Shown: in pieces, positions 1 through 11,249 of the stretch | Layout of the letters: every line of letters begins with the position of its first letter | How positions within the stretch are numbered: position 1 is the first letter of the stretch | Source of the DNA: Rotaria socialis | Lineage: Eukaryota > Rotifera > Eurotatoria > Philodinida > Philodinidae | Direction of reading: 5' to 3' | NCBI GenBank assembly: GCA_905331475.1 | Contig: CAJNYU010000512.1 | Coordinates: 348,300 to 412,299 of the forward strand | DNA length: 64,000 bases | Position numbers and translations under genes: made by a program | The notes under the pieces: generated by a model | Seen by the model: only the letters and a program-made list of their open reading frames with translations | Told to the model about the DNA's origin: nothing | The model's database searches: none

Positions 1-2799
1 ACTATTAGTTGACTGAAATAAAAAAAAAATGATGATAAATAAGAAGTAGAGAATCATTCATGAATATGTAAGGATCAATGAGCAATTTTTGAACAATCAT
101 CGAAGAAAAAGATGAAGCAAGTAATCCAGCCAGAAAAGTGACAATCCCTACTGAGTTCGTTCATGAACGTCAAATCCTTCTTTTTTTTCTTCTCTTTTTC
201 TTTGCTTCGCCCTTTTGTTCCATTTGGCTCCATTGATGGTAGTACTGCTATTCATTCCACTCACTGCTTCTTCAAATCCAAGAGATCTACTCTACTCTAG
301 TAGTAGTGGTAGTAGTAATCAAGCCTAGGAGAAAAAAAAGAGAGAAGTAATTTTCAGTCGTCTTGTATGCTATTGTGTTGTCTTCAATTCTATACTCTTT
401 ATTCATAGATGAAACGCTACCTTCTATCTCTCTATTTCCTTTTTCTTTTCTTTTTCCCGAACGCATCATTATCGATGAACTTTACTATAGATATTTAGTA
501 CGAGTTTCATTATAGTTCTTCTTTCAAGAATAACTTATGCTTCATTGCATGTCACTCAGAGACAACGCATTAGCTATATTAGAAAACAGTTTTTTTTTCT
601 TTTGTTTTATGTATCGAAGAAGAAAAAAGGAATGAAGCCAGAACAATAAAGGCTATTCAGCGAATATATAGAGATAAAATGACATATTATCTTATTCGAG
701 AACGATTGTTAGTTAGGTAGTGAGTCAATTTTTGCGTTGTAATTTTAAAAAAAGCTTCCGCATCTTGCTCATCTTGACAAAATGTACAAGAAGGACGCCA
801 AAGGAACCATACATGTCGTTAAACCGGAAGGAAATGGTGAACGACGGAAAAGAATTTTCCTGCGTCTACTAGTATTCCTATGTGGTGCAAGTCATGATTC
901 TCAATAACAAATAAACTAAACAGACTTTTATCTATAATAGAAATGACAACAACAACATAAAGAACAAGAAAAAAAAAAGAAATACCCCAGCAATTATTAT
1001 TCATGACATGAATAACGGAAAACTTAATTTCTTTCTTTAGCATCATATAAAAAAAGTTTCTAAGAAAAATATATAAGAAAAGGAAAAAGAAATTATCACA
1101 CACTTATAAAAGCTTATACTAGAGAATGATCGTTGTAGTTTCTTGTGTGAAAGATTTATTTGACAAAATACTTTGCACGACTATAATTTAACGTTGTCAT
1201 TCGCTTGAATAAGTTTCCTTCTTTTTTTCTTTCTGTTGCTGACAAATTATTCAGACAATATAATCTTGTTGTTGATGAAATGTAGCACGCTTATAATATA
1301 TATAGATATATATATATATATCTATATATAAATTTATTTTCTGATTAGCTCAATTATCACGTTCTCTGCAATAACTTACTTTTTCTGTTGATTACAAAAA
1401 GATGACATTAATGAATACAAGATTTTACTAAAACTAAAATAAAATTCAGATACAATCAAAAATTTATTTAAAATTGACAAAATCTGAAACACTAAATAAT
1501 GATGGAAGAAAACAGAAATAGACTAAAGTTTAAAAACAAATATTTTTTTGTTGGCCTGTCAATACGGGCTCTTAAATAATGACAGTAACTACTTATTAAA
1601 TAAATATTATAGTCAAATAAAGTCTGTTCACATTGATATAAAATTCTATAAATATGAAGTTTAAACTTATCATAAACAACTAAATGATATGATATATTTA
1701 ATCTAGACATTAACAATTCATGTATATAAGCTATCCACTTTCATAGTAGTTGTTCGAAACAATTAAAAAACTATCCAATCTTAATATATGATTTTTTATT
1801 TTCTAACTGTGATATTTATTACTATTTAATTAAACAATAGAAATGTTCAAATCGTAGCTATTGGATTTTCTTGAAGGCTCAGGAAAAATGTCTGATTACG
1901 AAGTCAACTATTATTGATATATGACAAAAAGTCAAATATTGCATCAAATTATTTTCATAATTATAAATAATATCTATGCTTTCGTTTGAAACTATAATAA
2001 AAAATGTAACTGTATATGCGTAATAATCATGTGTGCTGATAATTTAAATAAATAAACGTACTATCATATTATTGGCATTATTTAGATTCACGATGGTGTC
2101 CGAGCTATAGAATGTGTAAAAAGAAGCCATAAGAACAATGAAACATTAATAAATAAATTAAAGTACTTAGGCATACTTATCGAAGAGGTAGAAGAGCTTG
2201 ATAAATGTATGAGTAACATTCGCACAAGTTTACATACACAAACAAATAAAGTAATTAGACTCGGTTCAAAAATCAATGCAAAAATTATTTATCCTATAAT
2301 TGAATTGAATTGAAAATTAACGAATAGTAGAAAATGTTCTTTTTTTTATGAATGATGATTAGTTCGTTTGTTGTTACTGTATAATGACGTGTTTTATCTA
2401 TTTTTTAAAAAATTTATCAGCTCAATAAAGCAAACAATTAACAATGATAAATAGGAAATAGCTTCTTTTTTCAACACTACCATTCTAGATGCATATAAAA
2501 CGCTATTCATGATCATTTCTTAGTCAATTTCACGAAGTGAACATCCAGTCCACACGCAGCGAGTTTTACTGCGATTCCTTGATAAATTACACATCTGTCA
2601 CTAACTTTCTTTTAATAGAGAGTTAAACTGATTTCAGGGTAAACAGAGTCTTTTGAGATCAATAAAATTATGGTAAAACATCAACTAAAATATTCTGTCT
2701 TCAGAATTGTTTTCAAAGGCCATACTATAATAACACTATGAAAAATGTATGGACTACAGAAATCTCTCTGTAGCATTTCGTCTAATGTCAGTATTACCC
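1..2799. other. Intergenic DNA, no gene seen
   Basis: AT-rich sequence with stops in every frame. The short reading frames here (60-94 codons) are low-complexity, F/Y/K-rich translations with no recognisable domain. A TA-rich simple repeat lies near 1299-1330. I see no RNA gene. Confidence 0.6.
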
Positions 2800-2807
2800 C
2801 GTGCCAC

Positions 2808-3570
2808 CAGGGTGGCCAGATCTTCTGAAAGATAGGGGAAAATTCTGAATTTTGAACATGTTTCTGATTTTTTTTTGATCTTTTGATTCTCTCTGAATTT
2901 GGAAAATATTGAGATCGCTGCTTTGCCACTAAAATAAAATTAGGTACGATTATAAACCATTACTATAATAAATCAATAGTGCTTCATCAATTTTCTCTAT
3001 TAATCATCTTTTAGATTCCTCGTTCGAATTCTGGCGTCGAATTGATTTTCGGTCATGTAAAGCATTTATAGTCCGATTATCGTAGTCCGATAATATAAAA
3101 CCAGATAATGCTTAACTTAAAATAAAAATGAATGGTAATTATTCTTGAGAAGGTTTTTATTAACATAAGTTATCTTAAACAAACTTCCTAGAGCAAATTC
3201 CAAAATATACGAAATATGAATAGCGATACCGAGATGATGGGATTTAACGTTTTTTCTTCTCGTTGAAGTTCTTAATCGACGCAGAATGTATTTGATTTAG
3301 TTTTGCTCATTTTTGTAAACGAGTTTTAAGTTTAAAAAGAACCTCAACAGTAAGTATCTTTTATTGATTTCTTCGTATTAGCTAAATGATGTATTCACTA
3401 TATTATCTTTCGTTTTATTGAAATATCTTTGAAAATAAAGTTTCAGCCAATGAACAAAAAGGCAGCAGACTTTTGGATGCCACTATTTTAGCGGGAGATG
3501 TACTAATTTGCCAAAAACTGCCATTTTCTGATTAATTTCTGATTTTTCAATTTTTGCTCTAGCCACTCTG
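2808..3570. mobile_element. hAT-like non-autonomous DNA transposon
   Basis: The 763-base segment begins CAGGGTGGCCAGA. Its other end, read in reverse complement, is CAGAGTGGCTAGA (11 of 13 identical). It is flanked by 8-base direct repeats CGTGCCAC (2800-2807) and CGTGCCAT (3571-3578), 7 of 8 identical. Short CAG-starting inverted termini with an 8-base target duplication are the hallmark of hAT elements. No transposase reading frame is present inside, so it would depend on an element elsewhere. The age implied by the mismatches is moderate. Confidence 0.75.
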
Positions 3571-3578
3571 CGTGCCAT

Positions 3579-5305
3579 TGTTGCAAAATTTTTTTTAAGC
3601 AAACAGCATTTTTCGTAAGAGTCAAACTAACTAGAAACATTCAGAATTATTGAAAACAATTATTATTTCTCTAACCTAGATATTTCTACGTAAAATATCC
3701 AGAAAACTGCTAGCCTATACTAGTAGCTAAATCCAAAATGAATCGGTGTTATTCTGATATTATAAATAGCACAGAAATATATTATCGAATTAACTATTCC
3801 AACAGACTGTTACTCAATCGCAGTCTAAACTTCTTGTTTGAAATAAGTTTTGGTTTTCACTAAAGTTATCTCTTTTCTCTGGAATATTTTTGTGTTCTTT
3901 TATTTAACTTCGAATTCTCAGGTTAACTAACGAGAAAGAGCTAACATTATTCTTACTGAAAACGCATGACTCTGAATCAAGGAAGTATTTTAATTTTATT
4001 ATTATCAATTTCTATTAAAATCATATGGAGTTAAGAGAAGAGAGCAAGTAGATTGAAAATAATAGAATTTCTGTCGTATATCAGATAGTTTTAATCACGA
4101 AGATAGAAAGCAATAAAAAAAACGATGGAAAAGGAGTACAAAGTTCAAAATCATCGATATATCGTGGACACAATAAAACCAAATTTTATTGTTAACTCAA
4201 ATCCTTATCAATCACCTCAGTATATTTAGAGATGTCATAAAATATTTTATGAAATCTGTTCTAGTAAATATATAAATGATTGAGTAGACTATATTCATGT
4301 GTGATAGGAAAAAAAAATGATCCAACCAATCATCTGAATCATATAAAGTTTTTAAATTAAAACAACCAGTTTTATGAAGCTCAATAATTTCACTAGGTAA
4401 ACTATCAAAACTAACGGCTACATAGCAAGCATAGTATCCAGAAAATTCCTAGATTTTAATGCAAAATTTTTCATTTTTATGAATCTTTTATGAAACGATA
4501 CCTTGGAAAATATTTTTCAGAATGATATAAACTTCAATTCGCAAGAAGTGCTAATCTACTTGGAATCAAAAATAAAAAGTAAATTAAAGAATCTTTTCAT
4601 GGACTAGAAAATCGATTAAATTTTGTTTTAAATATTTCTTATTATTGATTGTAGTACCTTTTATTGATGACAAACTCGTTTTGTGTTGTTCCTCAGTCTA
4701 GAGCTAAAATCAACTGATTGTTTTTCGTAGTTTCATCTAATCCTTCGTTGCTTATTTCTGATTAGTGAAAGATGAAGTTTCAGCTATCTTTTACAAAAAT
4801 ATTGAAAAGAACTGCGATACAGTAATGCAATTGCTAACAGATTTGCGCATAAAGAGGTTGCAATAGAGACAACTACCTGCTGCACAGGTGGATATGGTTA
4901 AAAACTCTTTGGAGTAAATGAACATGTATTTCGTTCGAAATGCTTTCCGTCATTTGTGATGCTCACAATATCATTTGGGAAAAGATTGAGAACTAAAGTA
5001 TTATATTTCCACAAGCATAACGATAACAATACTTTAAATTCAGAATGAGGGTTCACGCAAGTATATTTTTTTTTTCTTGCAGTACATATGTACTCGACGA
5101 GAGAACTAACATGATCAAAAGGTAAATCTTGTGGCTCTGATAAATAGAGGTACATTAAAAATACTGCATGAAGAAGAAGTATATAAAAATTCCGATAATC
5201 ATCGTCGCATCAGAATATAATTCAATTAACTTGGTAATGTATCAACTGTCATGCAATGATGATGTAAGGTTTTTCAAGGTGAATTGTTTTCTTCAAAGGT
5301 TTTTT
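3579..5305. other. Intergenic DNA, no gene seen
   Basis: AT-rich sequence without a supportable gene, RNA gene or clear repeat. It separates two putative hAT-like insertions. Confidence 0.55.
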
Positions 5306-6725
5306 CAAGGGGGAAAGTGTAGGTTTGGAACACCCAGCACCTCAGCACCTTTTCAGCACCTTCAGCACCTTTTCGGCACCTTCAGCACCCGCAGCACCTT
5401 TTCTATAGCGAGATTTACTTCAGTCGTATGGAAATNNNNNNNNNNNNNNNNNNNNNNNNNNNNNNNNNNNNNNNNNNNNNNNNNNNNNNNNNNNNNNNNN
5501 NNNNNNNNNNNNNNNNNNNNNNNNNNNNNNNNNNNNNNNNNNNNNNNNNNNNNNNNNNNNNNNNNNNNNNNNNNNNNNNNNNNNNNNNNNNNNNNNNNNN
5601 NNNNNNNNNNNNNNNNNNNNNNNNNNNNNNNNNNNNNNNNNNNNNNNNNNNNNNNNNNNNNNNNNNNNNNNNNNNNNNNNNNNNNNNNNNNNNNNNNNNN
5701 NNNNNNNNNNNNNNNNNNNNNNNNNNNNNNNNNNNNNNNNNNNNNNNNNNNNNNNNNNNNNNNNNNNNNNNNNNNNNNNNNNNNNNNNNNNNNNNNNNNN
5801 NNNNNNNNNNNNNNNNNNNNNNNNNNNNNNNNNNNNNNNNNNNNNNNNNNNNNNNNNNNNNNNNNNNNNNNNNNNNNNNNNNNNNNNNNNNNNNNNNNNN
5901 NNNNNNNNNNNNNNNNNNNNNNNNNNNNNNNNNNNNNNNNNNNNNNNNNNNNNNNNNNNNNNNNNNNNNNNNNNNNNNNNNNNNNNNNNNNNNNNNNNNN
6001 NNNNNNNNNNNNNNNNNNNNNNNNNNNNNNNNNNNNNNNNNNNNNNNNNNNNNNNNNNNNNNNNNNNNNNNNNNNNNNNNNNNNNNNNNNNNNNNNNNNN
6101 NNNNNNNNNNNNNNNNNNNNNTGGTCTATTTTCAAACAGTATAAAACGAATATTCGTGGACCTTTGAGCCAATAGCTATTTTTAAGTCTTCCAGAGAGTG
6201 CTTCAGATCTTTCTTAGTATCCAATGAATTTTAAAATCTAAGATTATATTTGTGATCAGGAAACTTAACTTTATCGAAATATAACTACTCGCACTAAAAT
6301 TAGAATAAAACGTTTTTTCGATCCTTGAGGGGTAGGTACCCCAGATGTTAAAAATTGATTTTTCATAAAATACACAGTAAACTCCTGGAAAATAATCGAA
6401 ATTCAATGATGACTCTTAAGTTAATAACATTAAGTGCAGGTTTTTAGTGGTCAGGTTTCTAATTTGGCACACCTCTGATTTGATTATGGAATTAGTGTAT
6501 TCAGCAAGATTGTGGGAAAATAATGAGTTTAACAGAGAATTAAGTCATCCTGTTGTATAATACTCCTTTATTTTTCTGTAGTTTTTCGACAACTACTAAC
6601 ACCTTTAGCATCTTTCAGCACCTTCAGCACCTGCTCAGCACCTACTCAGCACCTCCGGCACCTGTTCAGTACCTTTAGCACTTTATAGTATATTTTGGTG
6701 CTTGGAGCCAGCACTGTCCCCCTTG
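5306..6725. mobile_element. Probable hAT-like element with subterminal GCACCT repeats, interrupted by gap
   Basis: The left end starts CAAGGGGGAAAGTGTAGG. The right end in reverse complement starts CAAGGGGGACAGTGCTGG. The flanks are GGTTTTTT (5298-5305) and GTTTTTTT (6726-6733), compatible with an imperfect 8-base target duplication in a T-rich site. Both ends carry clusters of the motif CAGCACCT: left about 5333-5400, right about 6597-6690. Subterminal repeats that bind transposase are common in hAT elements. The two clusters are in the same orientation rather than inverted. The centre (5436-6121) is unsequenced, so coding content is unknown. Confidence 0.6.
5436..6121. other. Assembly gap (686 N)
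   Basis: Run of undetermined bases. The long translations that cross it are artefacts. It falls inside the putative repeat-rich transposon at 5306-6725, which is a likely cause of the gap. Confidence 0.99.
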
Positions 6726-6733
6726 GTTTTTTT

Positions 6734-8169
6734 GGAAAAATAAAATCCTTTTTTAGCTAGAAATAATGAGTTTTCTCTCATTGGTTTCTATTTCTTTTGA
6801 CTTACTTAATTAATTTGAGATTGCTTTCTACTAAAAGTATATTATCCTTCATAATGGTTTTCCTCTTGTGAGGAAAAATATCGTATCTAATACGGAAATA
6901 ATTATGCGTTCCATAAAAAAAGAAGAACTCCTATCAGTATTGCTCTACGTATTTAGACATTTTGAAAAAAACAGATCATCTTCTATCTTAACAAGCAAAT
7001 TTCAACATTAATGAAAATTTGATTTCTTTCTTGAAATGATATGTAGTTAAAATAGAGTAACACCTGAACTATAAATAATAAATTACTCTTTTTCTTGTAA
7101 TAAATTTCACCTATATTTCATTACACTAAACGATTACTTGTAAAATTCTACGTATAATCCAAATAATTTTATTATGCTTAATAATCTCTGCCAAATTTAT
7201 AGCAAGCAATACAACCACCCGTTCAAGATGCACGACTGTAACAAAACAACATTCTGTCGATATCTATTACACCGCTGTATAATTCTACAAATATTGTTGC
7301 CCCTCATATTACCTCATTTTAGTTAATGATCTTCATACATGTTATTTTACACATGGATTGTTAGATAACGCAATGATTCTAGATTTGAAACATGATTAAG
7401 GAAGAATTCGACAAAATATTGTTCTGAAAAATCGTACGTCTGAAACAGATCAGTTCTATTGCGTGTCGGAAACTGATTGAGACTCTTTAAGATAATAAAA
7501 ATATCTAAATGCTACAAAAGCTTCGCGATTAATCATTTTATCAAAAATGTCTATATTTTGTAATGAAATATCGATGAAATAGTTACGAAACAAGCAGTAC
7601 CCCATTATTTGTGTCTCGTCCAATACATTGAAGATCAAATTGTAGAAATTGGAATTTTATTTTGGAAATATTCAGAATTTTAAGTAATACTAGACTCAAA
7701 GTGCTAGCCAGTGTTTACAGTAAAATTTATTTTTAATAAATTTATCGAAGCAATAAGTTATAAATAATAGGATTTTTGACTTTCGATGTTTCTTGAATGA
7801 CAATTTTGACAGTGACTTGGTGTAATAATTTATTAGCTACTAAAAATAATTTTGAATGAAAATAAATAGTTTTATGAATTATATAAATGTTACGCTAGCA
7901 ATTCAAAATAGAAAAATGATTTTCTTAGCTTCTATTTTATTGTCTTCAATACTATAGTAGTTGACAGATGTCAATGAAAAAATTTCTTAAATAATTGATA
8001 TTACATTCATCGAAGCAATCTTTATATGTATACATCATGGCTTGAAAAAAAGAATTTTCTAATCAAATAGAGAGTGACACGATGGTAGAGCGCCCGGCAT
8101 TTGAGCGCTCATTAAACAAGTGATTAAAGAATACAAGAAAATACTTTTATTTAAATAATCAGATTCACA
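6734..8169. other. Intergenic DNA, no gene seen
   Basis: AT-rich, with stops in all frames and no supportable feature. It ends just downstream of the MULE transposase stop codon and may include the 3' terminal part of that element, but I could not identify its terminal inverted repeat. Confidence 0.5.
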
Positions 8170-10060
8170 TCAAAAATAGAAGAGAGCTCTTGCTCGTTTA
8201 AAAAATACGTCGCTTGTTCTTAAATCAAAGGAAGAAACAAGTTGTTGCAATTGTTCAGTCATTATTAAACTAGCGTGCTGCTCCATCATTTGTAAGTCCT
8301 TTATTGATTCATATATCGATGGATTCTGTCGTATCGAATGCTAAAAAGGAAAGAATAAGCTATTGTTTGGAAAAAGTACTTGAGAAAAAAACGTTACCTG
8401 CTCAGGGAATCATTCCGACAGTAGGATCCTATCGGATCCTGACAAGGGTCAGACAGTGAATATACCGAATACCATATGTGTTTCCATGAAACCGACGAAA
8501 TATTATGGGATTCCTGGACACGGACCTACAGTCGGATCCTTGGTATTGGATCCGATGTTGGATTTTAACGGAATCCAACTCTGAAAAATCACCCTTGTGC
8601 TCTGATGGCATAAAATGCTTATTTGGTCGTGAGTAAGAAAATAATTTTTTCCGTCGGAACCGACAATAGGTCCGCGTTCAAGAATTCTATCGGGTTCCAT
8701 CGGGGAGTCGGATCCCATAGGATTCGATAAAATCCATTGTCGGATTCATTCACCTGGGTGTATTGCGCGATGCCAACCCTCATTTGAGTTGTTTGTTCGC
8801 GGTAGTTGCTGGTCGAGACGAGAAATACAGTTCCACATAGCTATAGGAAAACGTGGAGCACGGCGTCGTTGATTGCGAACCTGGCGTCCAATAAAATTGC
8901 CCTTGTAGTAGTCTACGAAATCTAAAATCATGATAAAAATAAATCATTACCTTTTTTTAAATGACAAAAAATATTTTGTATCGTCTATAGAATCAGGAGA
9001 ATCAACTTGTAATTTTTTGGAACTCATCTATTACAGATGGTTCAGATATTAGTGCAAGACAAGCATAAGTTTTCAAACACCATCGAACTTGACGATCATC
9101 TACAAAAAGCTTTTGTAATCCAAGAGTCTAGATAAACAGATGAAATATTATTAGGATTATATAAACTAATAATGCTTATGATCAAGTCAACTGACTTTAA
9201 TTTGTCTCCATAAACACTGTTTAAAATGGAAGAAACAATCATGAACTGTTGCTATTGGTAGTTTTTTCTTGGTCACGTTGTGAACAGCCTTTTCATAGTC
9301 AGTTGTTATTGATATAGAGCGTTGAAAAATATGCTGCATCACAACGTCAAATATTGCACCATAGATTTCTTCAGATTTTCCAGAAATTACAATAAACAGA
9401 TGGTAATGGTTATCCACATATGACACCATGAATGGTGTATAACTGATAAAATAATTGTGGAGCCATCTACGGAAAAAAATATGCGTGAACAAATCGTTGA
9501 AAAAACTTATTATACTTATTATACGTACCTTAAATGAACCATCTGCGTGCCAAAATTCTGAGTTCGATAGACGATAATATAATCATTCGATTAGTACTAC
9601 TTTCATTATCATACAATAAGAACCTGTTACCTCCATTAGTAACTCGAAGTTCATCACAAATATGAATATCATCATATGCACTCGGTCGTGGTAATGGTAT
9701 TTCTTTGTTCACTCTTTCGCTCAATAGTACGTTGCGATGATGAATAATTTGGAACAGCTGTTCCATCATCTTTGCTGATACTTAGTAAAACTTCGTGAAT
9801 AATACGTCGGGGTGTATCATGCGATGTTGTTACGCTATTCACAATTTTTGATTTATATTCTATTGCTATTGTTTCTTCAGAATTAGGTGCATGAATATGA
9901 TCTTTGACTTTGATATATATATTGCACCATCGAAACACGCACAATCTTCACAATTGTTTTTACAGCACCGCCAGATGGCTTGGGATTTCTTGTCATGTCT
10001 GTAGCGAATGCCATCAAAAAGAAGTTGATCCTTATTTTTTGACGCTTTAACAATTGACAT
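8170..10060 (-). pseudogene. Decayed FLYWCH/MULE-type transposase gene
   Basis: Read from 10060 downward. First comes a FLYWCH-type zinc-finger start (LLFDGIRYRHDKK..IWRCCKNNC), then DHIHAPNSEE. Next is the segment containing GKSEEIYGAIFDVVM, ITTDYEKAV and CFFHFKQCLWRQI, typical of MULE transposases near the catalytic DDE region. Then come RRAPRFPIAMWN and LPRTNNSNEGWH, and finally HSIRQNPSIYES..MEQHA and a stop at 8170-8172. The coding line needs several frame changes (near 9930, 9750 and 9410), so it looks inactivated. At least two introns remain, one of about 60 bases at 8343-8399 and one at about 9475-9527. The gene is also split by an insertion at 8401-8758. Family assignment is from recognised motifs. 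Individual frame shifts could in part be assembly errors. Confidence 0.82.
8401..8758. mobile_element. 358-base inverted-repeat element (MITE) inside the MULE gene
   Basis: The ends form imperfect inverted repeats: CTCAGGGAATCATTCCGAC on the left, and CCCAGGTGAATGAATCCGAC as the reverse complement of the right. Internal copies of GGATCC/TCGGATCC-like motifs also lie in inverted order, for example around 8510-8545 and 8655-8700, so most of the element can fold back. It is flanked by TG on both sides. Removing it with one TG copy rejoins the minus-strand transposase codons (…RAI-Q-HSIRQ…) and recreates an intron donor GTAACG right after CAG. It has no coding capacity. Confidence 0.72.
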
Positions 10061-10997
10061 TATATAATTATAATAATCTAATGAGATATACCACTAAAGA
10101 AATGTATAAAGATAAAAAAAATTAGTTAAAAGAACTTACTCGTTTTTTTACGGATTAGTATGGAGACCTTTAATAGCATGTGATCAATCTCGTTGGGAAA
10201 TGTCGCATGTTTCTGTTCATTAGTTTTGAATTGAATTTAGTGTTCGAATATTGATCTTTCTTTATTTACAATTAATCAATGAGAGCTCAAGTGTCGGGCT
10301 CTCTCCTGTCAGGAGCTCAACTGTCGTTGTACCCAAATAGTGTCCCTTGATAATATATATATCCAAATAAAAATCATAAGTACTAGCAGAGAAAAAAGAC
10401 CTGTTTGTGACAGTATTTTCAATTCTATCTGACAATACGCGTAGTATACTACGCGTATTAATCGGTGTATACACCGATTAATTGATTCAATATTATGTCT
10501 TACTTTTCTGACAAAATGTTATGTGTGAAGACTATAGGAAAACAGATTCTTTTATTTCATTTCACTTTTTATGAGAACTGATGTATTGATTCATTCAACT
10601 GCATTATGTTTTGCACATCAATTGGTTGTTTTTTTCTAATTAAAAATATATTGAAAGAGTATATTCTAAAATACAATATTTTGTTTTTCTTTTAGGTTTA
10701 AGTTACTTGATACGCATTGTTTTTAAAAATGAAACTTGAAACTTGATTCCGATCACTTTTGTTCTGATATTTTATAGAAGCGAATCATTTGTTGATTTAT
10801 GAATTAAAAATGAAAATTGAAAGTTAAATTAAAATGCTGTTGTAAATCTCAATGAAAGAAAAAGTATTAATATTCGCAAAAATGAGAAAACGAAAAATAA
10901 TCTTTCATTTGTTGAATATATAAATACAACTAAAATTATATATAACTATTACATTCATCATCGTATTGTCTACTGTTTTTCTGCTACGAAAACAACA
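10061..10997. other. Intergenic DNA with twin palindromes
   Basis: No gene seen up to the secreted-peptide gene. It holds two overlapping perfect palindromes (listed separately). Near 10922-10950 there are TATA-rich stretches (ATATATAAATA, ATTATATATAA) that could serve the downstream promoter. Confidence 0.5.
10434..10482. repeat. Two overlapping perfect 26-base palindromes
   Basis: 10434-10459 is a perfect palindrome with half-site AATACGCGTAGTA. 10457-10482 is a second with half-site ATTAATCGGTGTA. They share three bases, and both centres are GTATAC. The sequence can form two adjacent hairpins. It lies about 370 bases upstream of the decayed transposase start and may mark an element end or an insertion site. 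Its function is unknown. Confidence 0.85.
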
Positions 10998-11249
10998 ATG
11001 AAATTCATCTTGACCATTCTTTTTATTATGTGTCTTGCTTTGGTACATCAATCATTGGCTGCATCTGTTGATGTTGAATTCAAACGCAATCAATTGATCG
11101 ACCCTCGATTGATCCCTAATTTTCATTGTATTACACAATGTCTTCAACCAACTGGCGTAGAAAGTGAAGATAGTGACATTGAATTGCGAGGCTTACTGGA
11201 CAACTATCAAGCACTTTTTAGTTGCATCGGCCAATGTTCGAAAAAGTAA
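10998..11249 (+). CDS. Small secreted four-cysteine peptide
   Basis: An 83-residue intronless gene. Residues 1 to about 21 (MKFILTILFIMCLALVHQSL followed by AA) form a clear signal peptide with probable cleavage near residue 21-22. The mature part is about 62 residues with exactly four cysteines in the order C-x3-C-x27-C-x3-C (HCITQC … FSCIGQC), followed by a lysine tail. Two CxxxC motifs separated by a helical-looking acidic stretch are the pattern of disulfide-linked helical hairpins, which occur in several unrelated secreted peptides. I do not recognise a family. The ATG is preceded by CAACA and an upstream TATA-rich stretch. AATAAAATGAAATAAA at about 11297-11312 is a likely polyadenylation signal. 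It is probably a real gene, given the signal peptide and both flanking signals. Confidence 0.72.
   Translation: MKFILTILFIMCLALVHQSLAASVDVEFKRNQLIDPRLIPNFHCITQCLQPTGVESEDSDIELRGLLDNYQALFSCIGQCSKK

Noticed and set aside
3010-3050. TTCGAATTCTGG, resembling the T-loop/B-box of a tRNA gene
   Set aside because: No matching acceptor stem, D-arm or anticodon arm upstream on either strand.
5168-6175. Long reading frames in both strands across this region
   Set aside because: They are produced by the run of N bases and contain almost no real residues.
8429-8718. Short frames (60-71 codons) between 8429 and 8718 as part of the transposase
   Set aside because: They belong to the inserted inverted-repeat element. 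The transposase coding sequence resumes at 8342 and below after an intron.
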